The position numbers were made by a program, and so were the translations under genes. This document shows, piece by piece, positions 26,491 through 35,413 of a stretch of DNA of 64,000 nt. How positions within the stretch are numbered: the stretch's first letter is position 1; each line of letters begins with the position of its first letter. Source of the DNA: Candidatus Zixiibacteriota bacterium (GTDB lineage: Bacteria; Zixibacteria; MSB-5A5; GN15; JAAZOE01); contig JAGLON010000033.1 in NCBI GenBank assembly GCA_023138975.1, forward strand, positions 62,001 to 126,000, in the 5' to 3' direction. The notes below the pieces were generated by a model. That model saw only the letters and a list, made by a program, of their open reading frames with translations. It was not told where the DNA came from and ran no database searches.

Positions 26491-26564
26491 GGCGGAGTAG
26501 CTCAGTTGGTTAGAGCAGCGGAATCATAATCCGCGTGTCCGGGGTTCAAATCCCTGCTCCGCTA
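26491..26564 (+). tRNA. tRNA-Met (CAT), elongator type
   Basis: A complete cloverleaf is visible. The acceptor stem GGCGGAG pairs with CTCCGCT (first pair G-U). The D-stem is GCTC/GAGC and the anticodon stem GCGGA/TCCGC, with loop ATCATAA and anticodon CAT at 26525-26527. A five-base variable loop and T-stem CGGGG/CCCTG with loop TTCAAAT follow. The discriminator is A and no CCA is encoded. It lacks the unpaired first base and the three G-C pairs of an initiator anticodon stem, so it is an elongator. A CAT anticodon modified to read Ile (lysidine) is a less likely alternative. Confidence 0.93.
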
Positions 26565-26686
26565 TTTTTTTATGTCCAATTCTTCTCGCTGTAAAACTGA
26601 ACTGAATAACCATTGCATTTAGTATTGAAAATTATTCTATATGTTTAGTATATTATGTGATAATTAGTAGAATTATTCGAAAAGTG

Positions 26687-26715
26687 TTGACTTTATATGT
26701 CCACTTCAATATATA
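26687..26715 (+). promoter_or_regulatory. Predicted strong sigma70-type promoter for a non-coding transcript
   Basis: TTGACT (26687-26692), a 17-base spacer and TATATA (26710-26715) match the consensus well. Transcription would start near 26722, at the beginning of the structured segment. Confidence 0.55.
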
Positions 26716-26721
26716 CTTGTT

Positions 26722-26927
26722 ACCCTAGGGGGTAGGCTAAAAGGCTGACGGGTCCTGAGCACGCACTCGTCCACATTTGGTAACTCCTAAGACATAAAAA
26801 TTGGCGCCAATTTATTTCTGTTTTCGATTACTCGATAGCGCGCTGATTAATAGATAATGCTTGATCAACGTATTCGTTGATTGGGTTATCACCCGGTGGG
26901 GTTCGTGCTCTCCTTGCCGGGTTTTTT
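26722..26927 (+). ncRNA. Candidate structured RNA or attenuated leader, about 206 nt
   Basis: The segment starts just after a strong promoter candidate and ends at an intrinsic terminator (26891-26927). Its halves can pair: GAGCACG (26757-26763) with CGTGCTC (26904-26910), and GGTAACTCC (26779-26787) with GGGTTATCACC (26883-26893). Between them lie a perfect palindrome AAATTGGCGCCAATTT (26798-26813) and a hairpin ATCAACG/CGTTGAT (26864-26881). No coding frame explains it. The long-range pairs compete with the terminator stem, so it could be a riboswitch or attenuator for the DUF3857 gene 140 bases downstream. Alternatively it could be a free-standing RNA such as a 6S-like RNA. I could not assign it to a known family. 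Confidence 0.45.
26891..26927 (+). terminator. Rho-independent terminator
   Basis: ACCCGG (26891-26896) pairs with CCGGGT (26917-26922). An inner GGGG (26898-26901) pairs with CTCC (26910-26913), and the stem is followed by a run of six T. It ends the candidate RNA and lies upstream of the DUF3857 gene. Confidence 0.65.
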
Positions 26928-26985
26928 ATTGAAAATTTCAAGCCTAAACATACTATGTTTAATAGAAAAATATGGAGCATTTACT

Positions 26986-27013
26986 TGACATTGAAAACAA
27001 AAGATTATAATTA
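26986..27013 (+). promoter_or_regulatory. Predicted promoter for the DUF3857 gene pair
   Basis: TTGACA (26986-26991), a 16-base spacer and TAATTA (27008-27013) lie about 55 bases upstream of ATG 27069, downstream of the terminator. The -35 is perfect and the -10 moderate. Confidence 0.4.
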
Positions 27014-27068
27014 TATTAATTGTCTGATGCGTACTAGTGTGAGGGTAATTATCAGGAGGGGAGTGGAG

Positions 27069-28994
27069 ATGTTATCAAAACTAACTATTATCATTACGAT
27101 CTTTTGCGTTTTGTTTTCAGTTAGCGGAATTCTTGGTCAGGAGTATGGCGTTATTACTGATGAGGAATGGGCGCTGGAACCGCCGGTCGATTACCCGGGC
27201 GCAAATGCCGTAATAATTTTTGATATTGGAGTTTATAAATTAACTAAAAATACTTTTTCAGTAACTCGCCATTGCCGTGTTAAAGTCTTTAACAAGGATG
27301 CTGCCAGAAATGTCACTGAAGTAGATATACCTTATTCTAAAGGAGATAAATTTAAATCTCTTAAAGCCCATACATATACCAAGGATGGACAGAAGATTGA
27401 AGTCAAAGAGTATGTAAAAAAGAAAATTGATGATACTGACTTCAATTCATTTGCATTCCCGTCTGTGGACAATGGCGCAATTATAGAGTATTCATATACC
27501 TTAAATATAAAAAGGTACTGGAATAATGAATGGCGGTTTCAGAAGACAGATTACACCTTACGCTCTAATTTTACACTGGATGCTTCGGACAGGTTTAAAT
27601 TTCAAGTTACGTATCGAGGAATACCTTTCTCGCTTCAATTGCCTGGACTCAAACAAGTCATCAAAGAATCAAAGGATTTGCCAACATTTCATCTGGAAAT
27701 GACAAATATTGCCCCTGCATCTGACGAGCCGTTTATGGGAGCAAAAAATGACTTTATTGCCGCAGTCTCGTTTGATGTAATAGAATATGAAGGGCAAAGA
27801 GGCAAATACTCATATTTAACTCCATGGGATGAATTGGGTAACAATGTATATGAGTATTTTATTTCTGATTTTGTAAAGAGTAAAAAAAAGATAAGCACTT
27901 TATCAGATTCCGTTTGCATGGGTATCTTTGAACCAAGAGCCAAATGTGAAGCGCTCTATAATTATGTTCATCAGGAGATTGCCACTGATATTGATGAGAG
28001 AAATATCAGTTCGATCTTTGATGTTGTCAAACGTAAAAAAGGAACACAATTCCAACAAAGTGAGCTTCTTGCCGGTCTTTTGTTTGCCCAGGGAATTTCA
28101 GCCAATTTAGTTTTCATTGGAACACGGAGTCAAACCGGTCAATTAGATCATACTAAGCGTGACTTGAACCAATTCAATCGCTTGATTTGTTATGTGCAAT
28201 ATGATTCGACTGAATTCGGCCTTGATGCGGCGGACCAATACGCTGAATTTCCTTATCTCCCCGTTGACGATCTTGTCGATCAGGGTTTATTTCTTGATAG
28301 TATAAATTCTAAGCTGTTAAGTTTTGTTCATCCGGAACGAAAAAATGGTACTGATGTTGGGAGTATTATTCATATAGATGAAGACGGGGGAGCCGTTTGT
28401 TCCACAACTGTCTATTTTAAGGGGTACGCCAAGTCCTTTTTATTTAAGAGAATGGAAGATTCGGTTTCAACTGAAAAACTTATCAAGGACTATCTCGACA
28501 ATGATATTGAGATCGAGTATGATTATAAGATGATAAGCTCATCTATTGTGCGGGAAGATGAGTTGGATCGCATTCGTTTGGATGTCGTCATGAAGATTAC
28601 TGATTTTGCTGAAGATATTGATGGAACGGTATTTTTCTCACCATTTATTATTCCTATCGAAAAAAACGTCTTTATAAAACAACAGCGATTATTCCCGATT
28701 GATTTCGGATACGTGTATTCTAACCGGCATAGGATTCAAGTGACGCTTCCGACTAATATGGTTATTACTAATAAATTGTCTACAATATTTAAGACGTTTA
28801 AGGTTGGTAGTTTTAAAAGACAAGTCTCGGCCGCGGATAATATGTTGATGATTAAGGCGGACTATTCGATCTCTAGGGCAAAATTCAGCCCCGGCACCTA
28901 TCGCCAGATTCAAGAGTTTTTTGAAATACTCAGCGAGGCCAGCCAGGATCAAGCGGCGGCATCACCCATTGCGGTTGAGGGTGATGGGCAATGA
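27069..28994 (+). CDS. DUF3857/transglutaminase-like protein with degenerate active site
   Basis: From ATG 27069 (AGGAGGGG upstream) this 641-residue protein begins with a signal peptide (MLSKLTIIITIFCVLFSVSG). A DUF3857-type beta-rich domain (about 40-260, FSVTRHCRVKVFNKDA) and a transglutaminase-like core (about 290-400) follow. The usual catalytic cysteine position reads KGTQFQQSELL, with no cysteine. The histidine site reads FNRLICYV and the aspartate site is unclear, so it is probably not an active enzyme. It overlaps the next gene by four bases and may be its binding or regulatory partner in the periplasm. A longer frame from 26877 adds only implausible sequence ahead of the signal peptide. 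Confidence 0.8.
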   Translation: MLSKLTIIITIFCVLFSVSGILGQEYGVITDEEWALEPPVDYPGANAVIIFDIGVYKLTKNTFSVTRHCRVKVFNKDAARNVTEVDIPYSKGDKFKSLKAHTYTKDGQKIEVKEYVKKKIDDTDFNSFAFPSVDNGAIIEYSYTLNIKRYWNNEWRFQKTDYTLRSNFTLDASDRFKFQVTYRGIPFSLQLPGLKQVIKESKDLPTFHLEMTNIAPASDEPFMGAKNDFIAAVSFDVIEYEGQRGKYSYLTPWDELGNNVYEYFISDFVKSKKKISTLSDSVCMGIFEPRAKCEALYNYVHQEIATDIDERNISSIFDVVKRKKGTQFQQSELLAGLLFAQGISANLVFIGTRSQTGQLDHTKRDLNQFNRLICYVQYDSTEFGLDAADQYAEFPYLPVDDLVDQGLFLDSINSKLLSFVHPERKNGTDVGSIIHIDEDGGAVCSTTVYFKGYAKSFLFKRMEDSVSTEKLIKDYLDNDIEIEYDYKMISSSIVREDELDRIRLDVVMKITDFAEDIDGTVFFSPFIIPIEKNVFIKQQRLFPIDFGYVYSNRHRIQVTLPTNMVITNKLSTIFKTFKVGSFKRQVSAADNMLMIKADYSISRAKFSPGTYRQIQEFFEILSEASQDQAAASPIAVEGDGQ

Positions 28995-30880
28995 AATCAC
29001 TATTGATAAGTATTGTTAAGACAGTATTGCTTTTCGCTGTGTGTTCGAATCTATTCGCTGGCGATGATAGCGGACGCGAGCATGATGCTGTATTGGAGTA
29101 TTCTGAGAATATTCTCGAAATCCGGAATGATTTCAGCGCAACCTATAAGGTGAAGGAAAGAATTTGTATATTCAACTCACATGGTAATGCGTACGGAGTT
29201 ATTAAGATAAGTGACGATCCTGAATTTAAACTGAAGAAATTCAGCGGCAGAATCATTGATGCTGAAGGAAAAGAGATTGAGAAAAAATCGTACTCCGATT
29301 GCGATATTGTCTGCGGGTTTTCGGGATATGTCTTTTATTCTGACAATTGTGAAAGAACTTATTACCTGTTAGATGATAATTTCCCATATACTATTGAGTA
29401 TGAATATGAGTACCAGATTAAATCGCTTAGCTCTTGGCCGGCTTGGTACCCACAAAAGTATATCCCAGTCGAAAAATCATCTTATACAATTATAGCTCCC
29501 ACCGGTTTTTCATTCAAAGAGCAGATTACCGGAGATTTAGAAAAGCCAATTGTTACGGAGAATAAAAAACACACGATGTATGTTTATACCGCGTTGGATA
29601 TGCCACCGTTAAAATCTGAATCATTTGTCTATTCACGCTATGAACAGAGAGCCAGGATTCGTTTTATACCGTCTGAGTATTCTTTCTTCGGCCTACATTT
29701 TTCTACCGATAGTTGGGTATCGCTGAGCCGTGATGGATATCATTTAGTCAAAGATAGATACCTTCTGAATGATTCACAGAAAACGATTATAGGCTCTCTA
29801 ACGGTTCCAGACCAGAATACACCAGAAGAAATTATAAATGGTTTGCACGACATCTTACGGCAGAACATACGTTATGTAGCGATAGAGGTTGGGATTGGCG
29901 GCTGGCAACCGACGGTATCCTGCAGTACGCTTGAACGAGGCTACGGTGATTGTAAGGATTTAGCCACGCTATATATATCGATGCTGAGGTACGCCAATAT
30001 CAAATCTTATCCCGCGTTGATTATGGCCAAAGGGAAGTCTTTAACTGACTCCGGTTATCCGTCAATGTTCTTTAATCACATGGTTTTCTTTTCTATAATT
30101 GACGGAGACACTGTTTGGGCAGATCCTACCTGTTCGCATTGTGCGATGGGAGATCTCCCTGAAACGGATGAGGATATTTATGTCTTGGTACTTGATTCCG
30201 CTGGAGGAGGACTCGTAAAAACACCCGCATCTACGCCGGGCGATAATGTGTATTACCGAACGGTTAATATCTCCGCTGGCAGAAAAAAAGAACTGTATGT
30301 GAAGTATGATGTTTATGCCAGCGGTAATGCCATGTATGATATTCGGGGATATCTAAATTATCGAGGTAAGGCAGCAATTGAGAATTTTCTGAAGGAAGGT
30401 GACTGCGGTGTGAACGGAAAGCTAAAATACACAGATGTTAAAGTTATTGAGACGGAAGATACACGGGTGCCGGATACCATAATTGCGACTGGAATTATTA
30501 AACGAGCGGTCAAATACATAAAAGGAAAACAGTATTTGAGCCTGAACTGTCTGAATGTTCTGAGGCCAAGAGAACAAATCCGTTTAGCCGATAGGACCAT
30601 GCCGCTTGATTTGAGTTATCCTTTCTCTTATTGCGATTCAGTAGTTGTCGCAATCCCATCGGGATGGAAACCGGACAAATTGCCCGAACCGGTTTTATAT
30701 GAAGATGATTTTGGCGGTATTTCGATTAATTTTAGTCTTCATAATGAGACTATCATAATCTGTTGCACCCGCAAGTGCAATAATTACTATATTGAGACCG
30801 AGCAGATGCCGGCCTTTCGCGAGCATTTGGCGAATATAAAAAAATCACTCAAATCTCATCTGTCTTTCTCTAAAAATTAA
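28991..30880 (+). CDS. DUF3857/transglutaminase-like protein with intact triad
   Basis: This 629-residue protein has a signal peptide (ISIVKTVLLFAVCSNLFA), a DUF3857 domain (about 30-260, YKVKERICIFNSHGNAYG) and a transglutaminase-like domain. The triad C321 (GYGDCKDLATLY), H363 (FFNHMVFF) and D378 (VWADPT) is complete. A C-terminal beta-rich domain follows (about 420-620). Proteins of this type are common in Bacteroidetes and related phyla. They may act as periplasmic peptidases or amidases, but no substrate is established. It is coupled to the degenerate paralogue by an ATGA overlap. Confidence 0.87.
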   Translation: MKSLLISIVKTVLLFAVCSNLFAGDDSGREHDAVLEYSENILEIRNDFSATYKVKERICIFNSHGNAYGVIKISDDPEFKLKKFSGRIIDAEGKEIEKKSYSDCDIVCGFSGYVFYSDNCERTYYLLDDNFPYTIEYEYEYQIKSLSSWPAWYPQKYIPVEKSSYTIIAPTGFSFKEQITGDLEKPIVTENKKHTMYVYTALDMPPLKSESFVYSRYEQRARIRFIPSEYSFFGLHFSTDSWVSLSRDGYHLVKDRYLLNDSQKTIIGSLTVPDQNTPEEIINGLHDILRQNIRYVAIEVGIGGWQPTVSCSTLERGYGDCKDLATLYISMLRYANIKSYPALIMAKGKSLTDSGYPSMFFNHMVFFSIIDGDTVWADPTCSHCAMGDLPETDEDIYVLVLDSAGGGLVKTPASTPGDNVYYRTVNISAGRKKELYVKYDVYASGNAMYDIRGYLNYRGKAAIENFLKEGDCGVNGKLKYTDVKVIETEDTRVPDTIIATGIIKRAVKYIKGKQYLSLNCLNVLRPREQIRLADRTMPLDLSYPFSYCDSVVVAIPSGWKPDKLPEPVLYEDDFGGISINFSLHNETIIICCTRKCNNYYIETEQMPAFREHLANIKKSLKSHLSFSKN

Positions 30881-30936
30881 TGGGAAACACGGATGTGAAG
30901 CATCCATCTTTTGTAGCAAAGACGGATAAAATATTC

Positions 30937-30965
30937 TTGTAAGAATACCCGCTATACCCTATTTT
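30937..30965 (+). promoter_or_regulatory. Predicted promoter with overlapping inverted repeat
   Basis: TTGTAA (30937-30942), 17 bases and TATTTT (30960-30965) precede the amidohydrolase gene by about 45 bases. An inverted repeat TATTCTT-GT-AAGAATA (30932-30947) covers the -35 and could be an operator. Confidence 0.3.
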
Positions 30966-31009
30966 TATCAATCGCATGGATTTTTCTCCAATTCAAACCG
31001 GGATGTGTT

Positions 31010-34000
31010 ATGCACGGAGTATTTAAATTCAGAAAAATTGGACAGGCAGTAATAGGACTTCTTTGTACTGCCCTTTTATATAGTGTTTGCTTGGGGGGGA
31101 CTACGCCCGTATTAGGAATTCGTGATAAAACGCCTGATGCCAGAGCTTTTATTAACGGGCATATGGTTATTTCTCCCACTGAACAGTTTGATAATGGTAT
31201 CTTGATTATCAAGGACGGTAAAGTTCTTGAAATCGGAACGGGTATTAAAATACCCGATGGAATTACTATCATCGACTTGGCTGGTAAGTCGATTTACCCT
31301 GCTTTTATCGAGCCGTTTGGTGATTATGGGATTATAGATCATCGTGATAAAAAACAGAATAAGTACGGCAAGCCGGTTTATACGGCTGATCGCATAGGGG
31401 GTAATGCATGGAATGAAGCGATTCATGCCGAAATAAACTGGTCACGATTTTTCAAGCCAGATAATGAAACATCCAATGAGTTACTGTCTCAGGGTTTTGC
31501 GATATCACAATCGGCCAAACAAGATGGGATATTTCGCGGAAGAAGCTGTGTCGTATTGCTGGGAGACGGATTACCGAACGACCTAATTCTTAACTCGCAA
31601 AGTGCCCATTTTATATCCTTCTCGAAAGGAAAATCAGTACAGGATTATCCTTCTTCACTTATGGGTAGTATAGCATTAATACGACAAACTCTATTTGACA
31701 TCGAATGGTATAATCAAGCCCATACTGCATACAAGTATAATCCTGCTCAAAAAATGCCTGAATTCAACTCAGCCATAGAAGCTCTATCGAACATTTCAAC
31801 TGATAGAATAATTATAGATGCCGGTGTCAAATCTCCGGGGTTACTGAGAGCGAAATCACTCCTTGATGAATTTGGTTTAACGGCATCTGTAATCGCCAGC
31901 GGGCGTGAGTATTGTCATATCAATGATGTGAAGGAATTTGCATCAAAGCTAATACTGCCTTTGGATTTTCCGGAAATGCCGGAGATTAATACTTTTGCAG
32001 ATGAGCTGGATGTGACTTTGGCACAGCTGCGCCATTGGGAAAGTGCTCCATCTAACGCAATGGTTCTGGAGCAGAATGATGTAAAATTTTCATTTACAAC
32101 ATACCGCCTGAAGAAAAAAGAGACATTTCTCACTAATCTGAGGAAGGCGGTCAAACGGGGTCTGTCTGAAGAAACGGCGTTGGCGTCACTGACCATAACT
32201 CCTGCCGAAATATGCGGTATTGGAGATCTCGCCGGAACGTTAGAAACAGGGAAGCTTGCGAATTTCTTTATATGCGACGGCAATATATTTAATGAAAAAT
32301 GTGAAATATACTCGGTCTGGACAGCGGGGAAAAAGCATGAGCTGAAAGCATTACCCAAAACTCTCTTTGCGGGCAAGTATGAATTGAAGGTCGGCGACGA
32401 TAAGCTGATGCTTGAGCTTTCCGGTAAACCCTCGAAACTTACAGGAAAAGTCAAGCGGGACGAATGGAGTTCTGATCTCAAGAAGTTCGATATTGATCGA
32501 AACAAAATCAGATTTTCCACGCCCATAGACAGCGGTAAGAACGCTGTCACAATCCGGTTTTCCGGGCGTAAAGATAAAAAGTTTATTACCGGCCGATGCG
32601 TATATGCCAATGGTCTTGAAGCGAATTGGCAGGCAATCCGGGTCTCAGAATTGAAACCGGATACATCAGTCAAAGATGCCCGAAAGCCGGAAGCTTTCTT
32701 TGCGGCCACCACTTATCCGAATAAAGCTTTTGGCCCACAAGACCTTCCTGATCAAAAAGACATCTTAATAAAGAACGCCACTGTCTGGACAGCCGAGCAG
32801 GACGGAATCCTCAAGAACACAGACATCTTAATTGAAGATGGTAAATTCGTCCGGATTGGAACGGAAATTAAGGCGCCTTCAGGGATCATGGTTATTGACG
32901 CTGGGGGAAAACATGTCACTCCCGGTATTATTGACGCACACTCTCATTTGGCCATTGCGGGTGATGTTAATGAGGGTACGCATGCGGTAACACCGGAAGT
33001 TCGAATAGGCGATGTTGTAAATCCTGAACAGGTGAATATTTATAGACAACTAGCCGGGGGCGTAACTGCTTGTCTGTCGCTTCATGGTTCGGCTAATCCT
33101 ATCGGCGGCCAATGTCAAGTTATCAAATTGCGTTGGGGAGCCAATGCCGAGGAGATGAAAGATAAGCAGGCGGCTGAGATTATCAAGTTCGCGTTAGGAG
33201 AAAACGTTAAGCAGAGCAACTGGGGTGAGAAATACAGAACACGCTATCCGCAATCAAGGCTGGGTGTCGAAGCAATAATGCGGGACGTTTTCCAGGCAGC
33301 TCTTGAATATGAGCAGGATTGGAAAAAATTCAATGCCCTGAGTAAGAAAGATAAGAAAAGAACGATTCCTCCGCACAAAAATATTGGTCTTGACGCAATG
33401 GTCAAGGTGCTCAATTCCGACATGATGGTGCATTGCCATTCGTATATGCAGGCCGAAGCGCTAATGCTTATGCGGTTAGCTGAAGAGTATGGCTTCGTCA
33501 TTGATGTCTTGATACATAACCTTGAGGGATACAAAGTTGCCGATGAGATGGTGAAACATGGCGCCGGAACGACGACCTTTTCGGATTGGTGGGCCTACAA
33601 GTTTGAGGTCTATGACGCTATCCCGTACAATGCCAGTCTGATGGCGGAAAGAGGCGTATTGACTACCGTGAAATCGGACAATATCGATCTTGCCCGCCGT
33701 CTCAATCAGGAAGCGGCCAAAGTGATTCACTATGGTGGTATCTCTCCCGAAGAGGCAATCAAGATGATAACGATCAATGCCGCTATCCAATTGGGTATGG
33801 AGAAATACACCGGCAGTATTGCACCGGGCAAGGATGCTGATTTTGTCATCTGGAACGATTATCCGCTATCATCATATGCTAAGGCAGAACAAACCTGGAT
33901 TGAAGGCCGAAAATATTTTGATATTGAAAGCGATAAAACCATCCGCAAGGAAATCAAAAAAGAAAGAAATAAACTCATTCAGAAGATAGTTGAACATAGC

Positions 34001-34021
34001 GCCAAGAACGGTACTAAATAG
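31010..34021 (+). CDS. Exported double amidohydrolase-like protein
   Basis: The protein is 1003 residues with a signal peptide (about 1-30) and two amidohydrolase-like units. In the first unit (about 40-450) the metal-binding HxH site is replaced (SIYPAFIEPFGDYG near residues 95-107). A linker with beta-strand character follows. The second unit (about 580-975) keeps HxH (DAHSH, H644 and H646), H808/H810 in MMVHCHSYM, H836 in LIHNLEG and D890 in VKSDNID, so it should be active. It resembles imidazolonepropionase-like amidohydrolases of FCB-group bacteria, often predicted to hydrolyse N-acyl or dipeptide bonds. A similar single-domain protein follows immediately. The substrate is unknown. Confidence 0.82.
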   Translation: MHGVFKFRKIGQAVIGLLCTALLYSVCLGGTTPVLGIRDKTPDARAFINGHMVISPTEQFDNGILIIKDGKVLEIGTGIKIPDGITIIDLAGKSIYPAFIEPFGDYGIIDHRDKKQNKYGKPVYTADRIGGNAWNEAIHAEINWSRFFKPDNETSNELLSQGFAISQSAKQDGIFRGRSCVVLLGDGLPNDLILNSQSAHFISFSKGKSVQDYPSSLMGSIALIRQTLFDIEWYNQAHTAYKYNPAQKMPEFNSAIEALSNISTDRIIIDAGVKSPGLLRAKSLLDEFGLTASVIASGREYCHINDVKEFASKLILPLDFPEMPEINTFADELDVTLAQLRHWESAPSNAMVLEQNDVKFSFTTYRLKKKETFLTNLRKAVKRGLSEETALASLTITPAEICGIGDLAGTLETGKLANFFICDGNIFNEKCEIYSVWTAGKKHELKALPKTLFAGKYELKVGDDKLMLELSGKPSKLTGKVKRDEWSSDLKKFDIDRNKIRFSTPIDSGKNAVTIRFSGRKDKKFITGRCVYANGLEANWQAIRVSELKPDTSVKDARKPEAFFAATTYPNKAFGPQDLPDQKDILIKNATVWTAEQDGILKNTDILIEDGKFVRIGTEIKAPSGIMVIDAGGKHVTPGIIDAHSHLAIAGDVNEGTHAVTPEVRIGDVVNPEQVNIYRQLAGGVTACLSLHGSANPIGGQCQVIKLRWGANAEEMKDKQAAEIIKFALGENVKQSNWGEKYRTRYPQSRLGVEAIMRDVFQAALEYEQDWKKFNALSKKDKKRTIPPHKNIGLDAMVKVLNSDMMVHCHSYMQAEALMLMRLAEEYGFVIDVLIHNLEGYKVADEMVKHGAGTTTFSDWWAYKFEVYDAIPYNASLMAERGVLTTVKSDNIDLARRLNQEAAKVIHYGGISPEEAIKMITINAAIQLGMEKYTGSIAPGKDADFVIWNDYPLSSYAKAEQTWIEGRKYFDIESDKTIRKEIKKERNKLIQKIVEHSAKNGTK

Positions 34022-34047
34022 AAATGAAACGTTTTGGAGTAATAGAT

Positions 34048-35334
34048 ATGCGGATAATAATTTACACTCTGTTGATTTTCATGATCGTCTCATTGGTACA
34101 GGCGCATGACTACGTTCCCGGAAAAATACAGGATCACCCGATTCTGTTGCGTGGTGGAACGGTTTATACTGTTTCAGATGGTATCAAAGAAAACAGTGAT
34201 GTATTGTTTAACGACGGCCGCATTGTGGACATCGGGGAAAATATTATCGTGCCTGAAAATACCGAAATTATCAATGTTACCGGAAAACATATCTACCCGG
34301 GACTAATTGCAGCTTATTCTTATATAGGTCTGGTCGAAATCGGTTCGGTACGGGCAACCAATGATAGACGAGAGATTGGTACGATTAATCCTAATATCTT
34401 GGCGCATATCGCCTACAACCCCGATTCGGAGATTATTCCCTCGGTCCGGTCTAACGGCATTACCACAGCCCTAATTGTCCCCGGTGGACGGCTGATTACA
34501 GGAACCTCAAGTTTACTTAATCTGGATGGGTGGACATGGGAAGATGCGACAGAGAAATTAAATGTTGGCATGCATTTAATATGGCCGGCGGTTAAAGCGG
34601 TCAAAGGCTATGATGATAAGCGTTCATTAGAAGAAATAAAAAAAGAATTAAGAGAAAATCGAGAGGTTCTCTACGAGGCTTTTGATGACGCAAAAGTATA
34701 TTATCTGGCTCAACAGGCTGATGCTTCGATAAAAAAAGATTTACGATGGGATGCTATGGTACCGGTTTTTGATAAGGAAATTCCGGTTTTTATCCAAGCC
34801 AATGATTACCGGCAGATTGATCAGGCCGTTCAATTTTCTAAAGACTATGACTTTAATATGATCCTGGTCGGGGGGCGTGATGCCTGGATGTGCCCTGAGC
34901 TTCTTAAGGACAACAAGATACCCGTTATCGTGGCTTGGACGCAGGCTTTACCAGGTCGTGAAGATGATGGCTATGATCTCAGATACAGTTTACCAGCACG
35001 ATTATATGAAGCTGGTGTTAAATTCTGCATGGCCCAGGCAGGAGGAGGGTGGTCGCGTAATTTGCCGTTCCAGGCTGGTCAGGCAATCGCTTTTGGCTTA
35101 CCTAAAGAAGAAGCGCTTCGGGCGCTAACCTTATCTGTGGCAGAGATTCTGGACGTCGATCAAAACTTAGGTTCTTTGGAGGTTGGGAAAAAAGCAACTA
35201 TTATTGTATCGGATGGCGATATCTTTGATATCCTGACTCACAAGATTATTTATGAGTTTATTGAAGGCAAAAAAGTAGATCTCAATAATAAGCACAAAGA
35301 ACTGTACGAGAAATACCGTCAGAAATCTCTTTAA
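34048..35334 (+). CDS. Exported amidohydrolase-like protein lacking HxH
   Basis: I place the start at ATG 34048, preceded by TGGAG, giving 428 residues with a clean signal peptide (MRIIIYTLLIFMIVSLVQA). The earlier ATG at 34024 has no ribosome binding site. The barrel entry that should read xHxH reads YPGLIAAYSYIGLVEIG, so the usual binuclear metal site is missing. Later barrel motifs (EEALRALTLSVAEILDVD, LGSLEVGKKATIIV) are normal for the superfamily. It lies 26 bases after the double amidohydrolase and may pair with it. Similar degenerate partners occur in other FCB genomes. Confidence 0.8.
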   Translation: MRIIIYTLLIFMIVSLVQAHDYVPGKIQDHPILLRGGTVYTVSDGIKENSDVLFNDGRIVDIGENIIVPENTEIINVTGKHIYPGLIAAYSYIGLVEIGSVRATNDRREIGTINPNILAHIAYNPDSEIIPSVRSNGITTALIVPGGRLITGTSSLLNLDGWTWEDATEKLNVGMHLIWPAVKAVKGYDDKRSLEEIKKELRENREVLYEAFDDAKVYYLAQQADASIKKDLRWDAMVPVFDKEIPVFIQANDYRQIDQAVQFSKDYDFNMILVGGRDAWMCPELLKDNKIPVIVAWTQALPGREDDGYDLRYSLPARLYEAGVKFCMAQAGGGWSRNLPFQAGQAIAFGLPKEEALRALTLSVAEILDVDQNLGSLEVGKKATIIVSDGDIFDILTHKIIYEFIEGKKVDLNNKHKELYEKYRQKSL

Positions 35335-35365
35335 AATGACTTGATAATTTGTCAGGGTATATTAA

Positions 35366-35375
35366 GTTAGCTAAC
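35366..35375. repeat. Perfect 10-base palindrome upstream of the glycan locus
   Basis: GTTAGCTAAC lies 38 bases ahead of the GH130 start codon, within the 79-base gap that opens the glycan utilisation genes. It is a plausible operator half-site pair, but no regulator gene is present in the window. Confidence 0.3.
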
Positions 35376-35413
35376 AGACACTTATATAGGACGGGAATCA
35401 TGGCCGGAACACA

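Noticed and set aside
26722..26927. tmRNA or RNase P RNA
   Set aside because: The segment is too short and lacks a tRNA-like domain, a tag reading frame and the conserved RNase P core.
26877..27068. Upstream extension of the first DUF3857 frame
   Set aside because: It begins before the terminator hairpin and has basic, non-secretory sequence ahead of a clear signal peptide starting at ATG 27069.
31915..32712. Minus-strand frame of 265 codons opposite the amidohydrolase gene
   Set aside because: It is long but antisense to a conserved gene, serine-rich and without domain features or a ribosome binding site.
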